Assembly: GCF_900112615.1 (NCBI RefSeq)
Contig: NZ_FOMK01000003.1
Span: 310,001-374,000 of the forward strand
DNA length: 64,000 nucleotides
Reading direction: 5' to 3'
From: Chitinophaga sp. CF118
Lineage (GTDB): Bacteria; Bacteroidota; Bacteroidia; Chitinophagales; Chitinophagaceae
Part shown: positions 56,420 to 64,000 of the stretch, one piece after another
Numbering within the stretch: position 1 is the stretch's first letter
Layout: every line of letters begins with the position of its first letter
Notes under the pieces: model-generated
What the model saw: the letters and a program-made list of their open reading frames with translations, nothing else
Database searches by the model: none
What the model was told of the DNA's origin: nothing
Made by a program: the position numbers and the translations under genes

Positions 56420-57625
56420 ATGAAAGAAATTAAAACTCCACGATTAATGCGGATAACAACAATTCCTTTATCACTGGATAAATTGTTGGAAGGCCAGATG
56501 CGTTTTATGTCTGAAAATGGATTTGAAGTTTATATGGTGAGTGAGAATGGCAATAATGTGGATAAGCTTGTTAAAAGAGAGGGGTGTCCCCATTATGTAG
56601 TTCCCATGACACGTACCATCAGCCCTTGGAGAGATTTCATCAGTTTGTATAAAATGATAAAGCTTATAAAGAGGATTAAACCCGATATCATTCATACACA
56701 TACCGCTAAAGCAGGAATAATAGGTATGCTGGGGGCCCTCCTGACCCGTACTTCTATTCGTATGCATACTGTAGCCGGACTTCCTTTAATAGAAGCAAAA
56801 GGAATGAAAAAAGCTTTGTTGGTATTTGTAGAAAAGTTGACTTACGATTGTGCTACGTTTATTTATCCGAACTCATTCCGTCTTAAAGATTACTTAATTA
56901 AACATGGATATACAGATGAAAAAAAAGCGAAGGTAATTGGGCGTGGTAGTTCAAATGGAATCAATACTGATTATTTCAATCTTACAGATGATCTTATTTC
57001 AAAAGCTGCTGCGTTACGTGTGGAACACGGTATCGGAAAGACGGATCTTGTTTTTATTTTCATTGGCCGTGTAGTAAGGGATAAAGGGATTAATGAATTG
57101 ATATCTGTATTTAAAACGCTTACTGATAAGCATAGTCATATCAGATTATTACTGGTAGGACCTTTTGAAGATGAATTGAATCCTGTTGACAAAGAAGTAA
57201 AAAAAATTATTGAAAAGCATAGTGCAGTTATACATGTTGGTTACAAAGATGATGTACGTCCATATGTTGCGGCTTCAGATGTATTGGTATTTCCATCATA
57301 TCGTGAAGGATTTCCGAATGTACCAATGCAGTGCGCTTGTTTGAATCTACCCTGCATTGTAACAGATATAAATGGCTGTAATGAAATTATTGAAGATGGT
57401 ATCAATGGACTGGTAATTCCTTCCAAAGATGAAAACAGTCTTCGCGTTGCTATGGAGCGAATGATTACTGATGAAGAGTTTAGGTTAGCATGTTCTGTTG
57501 TAGCAAGAGAAAAAATTACTGCGAACTATAGCAGGGAAAATATCTGGGAAGAATTATTAAATGAATACAGATTATTACTTGGGAAAAAAGGCAAGCGACA
57601 ATTTATTAATGAAAGGATTTTATAA
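56420..57625 (+). CDS. GT4-family glycosyltransferase
   Basis: A 401-residue GT-B enzyme (ATG at 56420; the frame upstream has only a TTG). [20 protein letters not shown] and HTVAGLPL are in the N-terminal domain; [17 protein letters not shown] and [15 protein letters not shown] in the C-terminal domain form the EX7E-type donor site. It is coupled with the PglC-like gene by an overlap of 17 to 65 bases. The order resembles PglA-PglC, so it could add the second sugar after bacillosamine; this is inference. Confidence 0.88.
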   Translation: MKEIKTPRLMRITTIPLSLDKLLEGQMRFMSENGFEVYMVSENGNNVDKLVKREGCPHYVVPMTRTISPWRDFISLYKMIKLIKRIKPDIIHTHTAKAGIIGMLGALLTRTSIRMHTVAGLPLIEAKGMKKALLVFVEKLTYDCATFIYPNSFRLKDYLIKHGYTDEKKAKVIGRGSSNGINTDYFNLTDDLISKAAALRVEHGIGKTDLVFIFIGRVVRDKGINELISVFKTLTDKHSHIRLLLVGPFEDELNPVDKEVKKIIEKHSAVIHVGYKDDVRPYVAASDVLVFPSYREGFPNVPMQCACLNLPCIVTDINGCNEIIEDGINGLVIPSKDENSLRVAMERMITDEEFRLACSVVAREKITANYSRENIWEELLNEYRLLLGKKGKRQFINERIL

Positions 57626-58235
57626 AGTTTTTTTTAAAAGAGTAATTGATATAATAGTATCATTTATTGCACTGGTAATTGCTTTACCCGTGTTAATCGT
57701 CGTATGGATTATCCTTTATATCAGCTATAATAAAAACCCTTTTTTCAGACAATACCGTCCGGGGAAAAATGGTAAGATCTTCAGTATTATTAAGTTTAAG
57801 ACGATGAATGACCGGAGAGATGCTGAAGGCAACTTATTACCGGATGTTGAGAGGCTTACATCAATTGGCAAATTTATCCGTAAAACATCTTTGGATGAGA
57901 TTCCTCAGCTTTTAAATGTGATAATGGGAGATATGAGCATAATCGGTCCCAGGCCTTTACTGGTAGAATATCTGCCTTTGTACAATAGTTCTCAGCAGAG
58001 AAGGCATGATGTACAACCTGGTATTACCGGTTGGGCTCAGGTAAATGGGCGAAATGCAATCAGTTGGGAGCAGAAATTCGAATATGATGTATGGTATGTT
58101 GACCATGTAAGTTTCTTACTTGATATAAAGATCATCTGGATGACGATATTTAAAGTAACAAAGTCTGAAGGTATTAATGCCGCGCCATCTACAACTATGG
58201 AAAAATTTAGAGGAACTTCTACTATTAATAATTAG
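57609..58235 (+). CDS. PglC-like phosphoglycosyl transferase
   Basis: A 208-residue monotopic sugar-phosphate transferase. Start 57609 ([18 protein letters not shown]) is chosen; an ATG at 57561 would add 16 residues. A re-entrant membrane helix opens the protein, followed by [18 protein letters not shown], the catalytic DE pair in [12 protein letters not shown] and [17 protein letters not shown]. The short, PglC-sized form transfers a sugar phosphate (diNAcBac-1-P in PglC) to undecaprenyl phosphate, starting repeat-unit synthesis. PglD- and PglE-like genes follow directly. Confidence 0.92.
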   Translation: MKGFYKVFFKRVIDIIVSFIALVIALPVLIVVWIILYISYNKNPFFRQYRPGKNGKIFSIIKFKTMNDRRDAEGNLLPDVERLTSIGKFIRKTSLDEIPQLLNVIMGDMSIIGPRPLLVEYLPLYNSSQQRRHDVQPGITGWAQVNGRNAISWEQKFEYDVWYVDHVSFLLDIKIIWMTIFKVTKSEGINAAPSTTMEKFRGTSTINN

Positions 58236-58238
58236 AGT

Positions 58239-58838
58239 ATGATGTATTTATATGGAGCCAGCGGCCATGCTAAAGTAATTATAGAGATCCTGGAAATGAT
58301 GGGAATTCCGGTAGCCGGTTTATTTGACGATAATTCAACTGTGACGGAATTGTTAAAGTATAGCGTAACCCTTTTCCCGGATAATTTTGAGAGGGAGAAT
58401 AATGAGTTGATCATTTCAATTGGTAATAACAAAATCCGGAAAGAACTCTCGCTATCGCTTAACGGGAGATTTGGTACAGCGATACATCCTAAAGCAAATA
58501 TTTCGGGAAGAGCTGTGATAAAGGAAGGCTCCGTTGTAATGGGAGGTGTTACTATTAATGCGGATGCCCGGATTGGAAAACATTGCATTATTAATTCAAA
58601 TGCTTCTGTAGATCATGATTGTGTATTGGGAGATTACGTGCATATCTCCCCAAATGCGGTGTTATGTGGAAATATTACAGTTGGAGAAGGTGTGCACATA
58701 GGAGCAGGGGCTATAGTCATTCCCGGAGTTAATATCGGGAATTGGGCAGTAATAGGTGCAGGAGCGGTTGTGACTAAAGATGTTCCGGGAGGAATCACTA
58801 TGGTTGGAAATCCGGCTAAAAGAATTTCTGGTTTATAA
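58239..58838 (+). CDS. PglD-like N-acetyltransferase
   Basis: A 199-residue protein with a small N-terminal Rossmann-like nucleotide-sugar domain (LYGASGHAKVIIEIL) and a left-handed beta-helix. The SNASVDHDCVLGDYVHISPN block carries the catalytic His of the NeuD/PglD family. It is 3 bases behind the PglC-like gene and 15 bases before the PglE-like gene. PglD acetylates the 4-amino group to give UDP-diNAc-bacillosamine; the neighbour genes support that reading. Confidence 0.9.
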   Translation: MMYLYGASGHAKVIIEILEMMGIPVAGLFDDNSTVTELLKYSVTLFPDNFERENNELIISIGNNKIRKELSLSLNGRFGTAIHPKANISGRAVIKEGSVVMGGVTINADARIGKHCIINSNASVDHDCVLGDYVHISPNAVLCGNITVGEGVHIGAGAIVIPGVNIGNWAVIGAGAVVTKDVPGGITMVGNPAKRISGL

Positions 58839-58853
58839 AAGAGATATAAAAGG

Positions 58854-59981
58854 ATGAAGAAGAAGATTTGGTTATCATCTCCCCACATGGGAAATAAAGA
58901 ATTAGGGTTTATTCATGATGCATTTGATGCAAACTGGATTGCGCCGCTGGGACCGAATGTTGACGGATTTGAAGATGATCTGGCAACATATCTTAGCATT
59001 GGTCATGTAGCTGCTTTGTCATCAGGAACAGCTGCATTGCATTTAGGATTAATACTGGCAGGAGTAAAAAGTGGAGATGAAGTTATTTGCCAGAGTATGA
59101 CTTTTTCTGCATCTGCGAATCCTATTGCTTACCAGGGAGCCATACCAGTATTTGTTGACAGTGAAGAGGAAACCTGGAACATGGATCCTTCATTGTTGGA
59201 CGTTGCCATTAAAGACCGTATTGCAAAGGGGAGGAAGCCCAAAGCAATCATTCCGGTGCATTTATATGGTATGCCTGCACAAATGGATAAAATTCTGGCA
59301 ATCGCCAGTGAATATGAGATTCCCATTATTGAAGATGCCGCTGAAGCACTGGGAGCTACTTATAAAGGGAAAGCATGCGGTACTTTTGGCACTTTGGGAA
59401 TTTTAAGTTTCAACGGGAATAAGATCATCACTACAAGTGGTGGAGGGGCGTTGATTGGTAATGACGTGGCTTATATTTCCAAAGCCAGGTTTCTGGCTAC
59501 GCAGGCCAGAGATGCAGCACCTCATTACCAGCACAGTGAAATAGGGTATAATTACAGGATGAGTAATATATGTGCCGGAATTGGAAGAGGGCAGATTCAG
59601 GTGCTGGATGAATGGGTAGAGCGCCGTCGTGCTAATTATGATTATTATATGCAGGAACTTTCTGCATTAAAAGGTATTTCTTTCGTTGTAGAACCGGAAG
59701 GAAGTTTCAGTAATCGTTGGTTAACAACGGTATTAATAAATCCAGAAACCAGTGGTGGAATTACCAGAGAGGATGTACGTATTGCGTTAGAGGGGGATAA
59801 TATTGAATCCAGGCCATTATGGAAGCCAATGCATATGCAACCTGTTTTTTCAGATGCACCGGCTTATACTAATGGAGTATCCGAGAAGTTATTCAATACA
59901 GGGTTATGTTTACCCAGTGGATCAAATTTATTGGAAGCAGATTTGCAGCGGGTTGTAAATATTATTCAGTCTGTGTGGTAA
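58854..59981 (+). CDS. PglE-like PLP-dependent sugar aminotransferase
   Basis: A 375-residue DegT-family enzyme. It starts WLSSPHMGNKELGFIHDAF and shows SSGTAALHLGLILAGV, DAAEALGATYKGKACGTFG and the PLP lysine in FNGNKIITTSGGGAL; GYNYRMSNICAGIGRGQ is the usual acceptor loop. The sequence resembles PglE, which aminates the 4-keto product of PglF. The PglF-like dehydratase is 20 kb away at the head of the operon. It is distinct from the WbpE-like aminotransferase earlier in the operon. Confidence 0.9.
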   Translation: MKKKIWLSSPHMGNKELGFIHDAFDANWIAPLGPNVDGFEDDLATYLSIGHVAALSSGTAALHLGLILAGVKSGDEVICQSMTFSASANPIAYQGAIPVFVDSEEETWNMDPSLLDVAIKDRIAKGRKPKAIIPVHLYGMPAQMDKILAIASEYEIPIIEDAAEALGATYKGKACGTFGTLGILSFNGNKIITTSGGGALIGNDVAYISKARFLATQARDAAPHYQHSEIGYNYRMSNICAGIGRGQIQVLDEWVERRRANYDYYMQELSALKGISFVVEPEGSFSNRWLTTVLINPETSGGITREDVRIALEGDNIESRPLWKPMHMQPVFSDAPAYTNGVSEKLFNTGLCLPSGSNLLEADLQRVVNIIQSVW

Positions 59982-60053
59982 CGGAAAATCAGTCTGTTGA
60001 ACTCATTATGTCTTGATTGTAGCAATTAATTAGAAAATTAATACAATAAGGTA

Positions 60054-60698
60054 ATGGAAAATCAAATTGAACAACTTTACAGATTTAAAGCTTCCTGTAA
60101 AGTAGTTAGCGGGAATACCACCGCACGCAATTTTATTGAAATCGGAGGAGTTGATGCAACTTTCAAAAAATATGTTCCTCATGATTCATGGCTGATCCTT
60201 GACAAGTATGGAGATCCTGATGTGATGGTGGATCTGGATGGCAGAACATCACGGTTACCATTTGAAGACAACTCAATTGAGTATGTAATATGTACAGAAG
60301 TGCTGGAGCATTTACGAATGGGAACTCCATTGTTGAAGGAAATATATCGTTGTTTACAACCCAATGGAGAATTTTTTGTTACTGTCCCTAATGCCGTTTC
60401 ATTGCGAAACAGATTGAAATGGTTGTTGGGTAAGGTTCCCCTTATGGCAGCATCAGGCGACTGTGGTAAGCCCCTGGGAGGAACCGGTATATTAATAGAT
60501 GGGCATTGGGAGGCGGCTCATGTTATTGATTTTAATAAGGCCAGGTTAAGCAAATATTTAAGTAGAGTAGGGTTCAACGTCGACAGATGGTACTCACTGG
60601 ATGTAAATACTGGTTTAGGATTCAGGATTCCATCATCATTAATGCCTATTTCCCTGAATGATTTCTTAGTAGTAAAAGTTAGAAAACCTCAAAATTAA
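60054..60698 (+). CDS. class I SAM-dependent methyltransferase
   Basis: A 214-residue methyltransferase. The glycine-rich motif I is weak; the clear parts are VMVDLDGRTSRLPFEDNSIEY quoted short as LPFEDNSIEYVICTEVLEHL, then EIYRCLQPNGEFFVTVPNA. It fits the SAM methyltransferases seen at the ends of glycan loci. It starts 72 bases after the aminotransferase and may close the operon. It could methylate a sugar or terminate chain growth, but nothing in the sequence decides this. Confidence 0.8.
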   Translation: MENQIEQLYRFKASCKVVSGNTTARNFIEIGGVDATFKKYVPHDSWLILDKYGDPDVMVDLDGRTSRLPFEDNSIEYVICTEVLEHLRMGTPLLKEIYRCLQPNGEFFVTVPNAVSLRNRLKWLLGKVPLMAASGDCGKPLGGTGILIDGHWEAAHVIDFNKARLSKYLSRVGFNVDRWYSLDVNTGLGFRIPSSLMPISLNDFLVVKVRKPQN

Positions 60699-60718
60699 AT
60701 CCCGTATCATAAGATCTG

Positions 60719-60732
60719 ATTAGGTACCTAAT
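60719..60732. promoter_or_regulatory. 14-bp perfect palindrome
   Basis: ATTAGGTACCTAAT is its own reverse complement. It lies 20 bases after the methyltransferase stop and 150 bases before the T9SS-cargo gene, where a regulator might bind. Confidence 0.35.
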
Positions 60733-60774
60733 GGTTTAAAGCAGGGAAGGAATGTCTGTTTAAATAGAAATAAT

Positions 60775-60817
60775 GTAAATATATATGTATTATAATAAAT
60801 TTAATACATATATTTAC
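60775..60817. repeat. AT-only inverted repeat upstream of the T9SS-cargo gene
   Basis: GTAAATATATATGTATTA (60775-60792) pairs with TAATACATATATTTAC (60802-60817), allowing one two-base bulge. It is about 65 bases before the next ATG. Too AT-rich for a standard terminator; meaning unknown. Confidence 0.4.
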
Positions 60818-60880
60818 TTTAACACTTATTTATATATGACTGAGTAGATCCTATGCTATAAACCAAATGCTTCCTATCCT

Positions 60881-62500
60881 ATGAAACTATTGCCTATACT
60901 ATGCAATAGGTTAGAATCCTGTTGTCTGAAATGTGTTGAATTATTGTGTAAGCTGTGGTTTGCAAATACTGGGCTCTTACTGTTAGTCTCTTTTGGGGTA
61001 AATACACAAACTGTTGATGCACAATCAATAAGAATTAGAAATTCATCTTTGGAAGGAATCGCTGGTACAGAAAAAGTACCAGATGAATGGCTGAAAGCAA
61101 GTAAAACGCCTGATGTTTTACCTGGTTACTTTAATATTTATATGCCAGCTTCAGCCGGGAATACTTATGTGGGATTGCAAAGTACTGCTACATGGGAGGA
61201 AGGGATCGCACAGCTTTTATCAGCTGAATTAAAGAAAGGGAAATATTATTCAATATCCTTTGATCTTGCCTTTACAGCTGTTTATGGGGAATTAGATGAA
61301 AGCTATGGTTCTATGGCGATTTATGGCGGTAATTCAGTAAGTGATAAGGCCGAATTGTTATGGGAGTCTGGACGATTTACATATACTGGGTGGAAAAGAA
61401 ATACGGCTGTTTTTACCCCCTCAAAAAATTATAGTTACATTTCTTTCTGGGCCAATTATGATAGCGCAATGAGTGACGGTGGGGTCGCCATCCTGCTGGA
61501 TAATTTTTCCTCTTCGATAATAGAAGGACTCCATATAACACTAAAAGCTTTTCCTACTTGTCCTAACTCGCATACGGGAAAGGTCATTGCAAATATTGCC
61601 GGCCTTTCCGGCAGATATAAGTACCGGTGGAAACCAGGAAATGATTCTTCTAAACAGGTTGCAAACCTGGCTGCAGGGGCATATAAGCTGGTTGTAAAAA
61701 GTGCCGAGGGACTTACTGATAGTGCCGAAATAACAGTGCCTGTTTCTGATCTTGATCTGAAGGTTGATATTTTATCTTCCAGATGTAATGGTGATAATAC
61801 AAATGGAATTATAGCAAACGCATCCGGGGGAATGTCTCCCTATTTATATTATCTGAATGACGATAGAAATGGTCGTTCTGTAGCTGTTTTCGATAACCTT
61901 GCAGCGGGTAATTATAGTTTGATGATCAAAGATCTTGCAGGTTGTACCAATAAAGTAGAAAATATAGTATTGACTGATCCGGATCCAATAAGATTAAATC
62001 AAGTTCTGGTTAGTAGTGTGAGTTGTGCAGATGTTGCTAATGGGAAGATCATTTTATCAGCTAGTGGGGGAACCCCTCCTTATACTTATAGTATTCCCGG
62101 ATATAAATCTCAGTCAGACAGTATTTTTCGTCAGTTAGATGCAAGACAATATCATTATCGAATAACTGACAGTCAGGATTGCAATATAGATGGAGATGTA
62201 ACAGTAATGAAAGAATGGCGTGAGTGCGCCATATTTGTTCCAAATGCTTTCAGTCCAAACGGGGATGGTGTGAATGATGTTTTCCGTGCTAAGATAAATG
62301 ACGGGGTAAGTGATTTCAGGATGGCGGTATACGGACGCTGGGGACAGCTAATTTTTGAAACTCTCGATCCAAACAGGGGATGGGATGGTAAGCAGAAAGG
62401 GATTGATCAGCCAACAGGTAGTTATTTATATGTGATCACTTTCACAGATGGCAAAGCCCAGGCAAGAAAAGAACAAGGGACATTATTATTGATTCGATAG
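60881..62500 (+). CDS. secreted protein with gliding-type (T9SS type B) C-terminal domain
   Basis: A 539-residue protein. A hydrophobic signal segment lies at about residues 26-47 behind an unusually long cysteine-containing N-terminus. The middle has a jelly-roll-like domain (about 50-210) and several SprB-like repeats (ASGGMSPYLYYLNDD, SASGGTPPYTYSIPGY). The end is the CHU_C sorting domain, with VPNAFSPNGDGVNDVF and a GSYLYVITFTDG strand, which directs export by the type IX system. A surface-anchored, perhaps adhesive or glycan-binding role is likely. Confidence 0.88.
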   Translation: MKLLPILCNRLESCCLKCVELLCKLWFANTGLLLLVSFGVNTQTVDAQSIRIRNSSLEGIAGTEKVPDEWLKASKTPDVLPGYFNIYMPASAGNTYVGLQSTATWEEGIAQLLSAELKKGKYYSISFDLAFTAVYGELDESYGSMAIYGGNSVSDKAELLWESGRFTYTGWKRNTAVFTPSKNYSYISFWANYDSAMSDGGVAILLDNFSSSIIEGLHITLKAFPTCPNSHTGKVIANIAGLSGRYKYRWKPGNDSSKQVANLAAGAYKLVVKSAEGLTDSAEITVPVSDLDLKVDILSSRCNGDNTNGIIANASGGMSPYLYYLNDDRNGRSVAVFDNLAAGNYSLMIKDLAGCTNKVENIVLTDPDPIRLNQVLVSSVSCADVANGKIILSASGGTPPYTYSIPGYKSQSDSIFRQLDARQYHYRITDSQDCNIDGDVTVMKEWRECAIFVPNAFSPNGDGVNDVFRAKINDGVSDFRMAVYGRWGQLIFETLDPNRGWDGKQKGIDQPTGSYLYVITFTDGKAQARKEQGTLLLIR

Positions 62501-62743
62501 TGATCAGCAGGCATATGAAATAATTGACTCTAATTAACAATCCATTAACGTTTTTTATCTCATACTTTGTTACCTTCCTCGACGCAACAGTTTTCGATAT
62601 AAGTTCTACCCCTAAAATTCTAGTTATGTATAATTCTGTCAGATCACTGCTGCTTAGCAGTTGTAATGTTAACCGCTTTGTTCTTGTTATGTTCTATATC
62701 ATATAAGATTATACCTTATCTTTTTTAAATTCAATCAACAAGC

Positions 62744-63448
62744 ATGAAAAAAATTGCAATCTATGGAGCCGGCGGCTTTGGCCGGGAAGTGAAAATGTTG
62801 ATCGACCAGATCAATGAAACAAAATCTAAATATTCTCAATGGGATTTCAAAGGATACTACGATGATGGGATGGAAAAAGGAAGAATGGTTAATGGATTTC
62901 CTGTGTTGGGAGGTGCAGAAGATTTGAATAGTATTGAAGAGCCAATGGCATTGCTGGTAGCTATCGGTAATCCTAAAGTGAAAAAGAGCATTATTGAAAA
63001 AATCAGCAATAATAATATTTCTTATCCTGTGCTGATCCACCCGAATGTGCAGATTGGTACAGATGAAGTAAAAATAGGAGAAGGAACAATTATTTGTGCG
63101 GGTTGCATTATTACAGTGAACATCAGCATCGGGAAGCATGTGATCCTGAATCTGGGCTGTACTATAGGCCATGATACTATCATTGGTGATTACTGTTCAT
63201 TTATGCCGGCAATTAATATTTCCGGTGAGGTAACTATTTATGAAGGTGTATACTGCGGTACAGGCGCAAAAATTATTAATCAGGCAACAGTGGGAGCGGG
63301 AACCGTGATCGGTATGGGGGCTGTTGTTACTAAAAGTTTACCTGAGGGATGCACAGCTGTCGGCATGCCTGCACAACCAGTAAAGTTCCATAATACCGTG
63401 CCTGCTGGGAATAAAGTGGAGAGTAAAAACACAATAACGCAACAATAA
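62744..63448 (+). CDS. NeuD/PglD-like sugar O-/N-acyltransferase
   Basis: A 234-residue protein with an N-terminal IYGAGGFGREVKMLID nucleotide-sugar domain and a left-handed beta-helix (NVQIGTDEVKIGEGTIICAG, TIGHDTIIGDY with the catalytic His, TVGAGTVIGMGAVV). It is longer than the PglD-like protein at 58239 and has a polar tail. It is separated from the operon by the T9SS-cargo gene and a 243-base gap, so it may be a stand-alone gene. The acceptor is unknown. Confidence 0.86.
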   Translation: MKKIAIYGAGGFGREVKMLIDQINETKSKYSQWDFKGYYDDGMEKGRMVNGFPVLGGAEDLNSIEEPMALLVAIGNPKVKKSIIEKISNNNISYPVLIHPNVQIGTDEVKIGEGTIICAGCIITVNISIGKHVILNLGCTIGHDTIIGDYCSFMPAINISGEVTIYEGVYCGTGAKIINQATVGAGTVIGMGAVVTKSLPEGCTAVGMPAQPVKFHNTVPAGNKVESKNTITQQ

Positions 63449-63525
63449 ATCATCATTAACCAAGGGTTAACATCTTAATACATATCTATGTATTAATATT
63501 GCATTAAGAAACATTGTAAGGGTAG

Positions 63526-63564
63526 CCCCAGCTGCTCAGTCCGAATAAAGATCAGCAGCTGGGG
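63526..63564 (+). terminator. GC-rich hairpin after the acyltransferase gene
   Basis: CCCCAGCTGCT (63526-63536) pairs perfectly with AGCAGCTGGGG (63554-63564), 11 bp with a 17-base loop. The T-tract behind it is poor, so it may stabilise or terminate the transcript. Confidence 0.55.
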
Positions 63565-63645
63565 TTAACAAACAATGGATGAAAGACCGGCTTTCCATTC
63601 ATGGTTCGCCGTTTTTTTTTGCACATAATTGAACGATTTATATAA

Positions 63646-63679
63646 AAACGCCGGCCTGTAGCAATACTGGCCGGCGTTT
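63646..63679. terminator. terminator shared by the convergent end genes
   Basis: AAACGCCGGCC (63646-63656) pairs perfectly with GGCCGGCGTTT (63669-63679). On the minus strand it is followed by a run of T, suiting the LuxR-type gene. Confidence 0.85.
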
Positions 63680-63692
63680 CTTTTGAATTCAT

Positions 63693-64000
63693 TTATCTGC
63701 CCATTGCCCCTGCATACCCTATAGCAAATTTTACTAGTGCATTTGGCCCGGAAAGCTGTAGTTTTTTTGTAATATTATGCCTGTGATTATCTACGGTTCT
63801 CACGCTGATGCATTTATAAGATGCAATGTCTCTGCTGCTCATGCCCTTTGCAATCATTTCCAGTATTTTGGCTTCCGTTTTACTTAGTCTGTCATTGACT
63901 ATCAGGGTGTTTATTTCTCCTGCCACAAATTCCCTTGTTGTTCCGGCATAGGTATCCCTTATGTGATAATACCTGCTAAGCCTTGACTGGATACTTTTCA
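63693..64000 (-). CDS. LuxR-type regulator, C-terminal part (N-terminus outside window)
   Basis: The frame is open from the right edge to a stop at 63693, giving 101 residues plus the stop; the N-terminal sensor or receiver part lies beyond the window. The visible end is a LuxR/FixJ helix-turn-helix: LSKTEAKILEMIAKGMSS, RDIASYKCISVRTVDNHRHN and ITKKLQLSGPNALVKFA. The start at a GTG inside the window (63926) is not believed, because coding-like sequence continues to the edge. The target genes are unknown. Confidence 0.85.
   Translation of the reverse strand, partial: KSIQSRLSRYYHIRDTYAGTTREFVAGEINTLIVNDRLSKTEAKILEMIAKGMSSRDIASYKCISVRTVDNHRHNITKKLQLSGPNALVKFAIGYAGAMGR

Noticed and set aside
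62524-62706. A 60-codon hydrophobic frame after the T9SS-cargo gene
   Set aside because: AT-rich chance frame; its TTG start and composition give no support for a real membrane peptide.

Overview
The window looks like a chromosomal piece of a Bacteroidota bacterium, most like Chitinophaga or a relative in the Chitinophagaceae. The signs are a SusC/SusD pair with a hybrid two-component sensor, a type IX secretion (gliding-type) C-terminal domain, TAnnTTTG-type promoters, no Shine-Dalgarno pattern, an FtsX-type permease with two ABC permease domains, and a Wzc-type kinase with a tyrosine-rich tail. No rRNA, tRNA, CRISPR array or intact insertion sequence was seen.

Left part (1-13 kb). The left edge holds the end of a RiPP locus of lasso-peptide type: a divergent HPr-kinase-like protein (cut by the window edge), a PqqD-like leader-binding protein, an ABC exporter and a nucleotidyltransferase. 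Next come a LUD/rhamnose mutarotase pair, a luciferase-like oxidoreductase, a membrane PAS protein that stops after the histidine-phosphotransfer helices, a decayed two-gene pair, a GntR regulator, a tiny ORF ending in a 29-bp hairpin, a DUF2089/YIP1/hydrolase group and a protein of unknown role.

Middle (13-31 kb). A polysaccharide utilisation locus on the minus strand (HTCS, SusC, SusD, GH43) has a pair of C6 boxes in front of susC. It is followed by an FtsX-type permease, an outer-membrane porin and a remnant of an FnIII protein. A BlaI/BlaR1-like pair comes next. Its protease has lost any beta-lactam sensor and instead ends in about 13 heptads, and the next gene encodes an exported protein with about 13 near-identical heptads. 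An MBL-fold hydrolase closes this part.

Right part (31-64 kb). Two deacetylase/methyltransferase pairs face each other in an AT-rich stretch. After about 800 non-coding bases an exopolysaccharide operon of about 24 kb runs rightwards. It encodes export (Wza, Wzc, Wzx and Wzy types), a bacillosamine-like set (PglF-like at the head, PglC/D/E-like at the tail), a UDP-GlcNAcA/GalNAcA and UDP-Man(2NAc3NAc)A-like set, glycosyltransferases, several hexapeptide acyltransferases, a CapK-like adenylating enzyme and an exported beta-helix protein. A T9SS cargo protein, one more acyltransferase and the C-terminal end of a LuxR-type regulator finish the window.

All functions are read from sequence motifs and family knowledge without any database search. 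Where a start was moved inwards, it is because the outer start is TTG/GTG or because the inner Met fits the family N-terminus.
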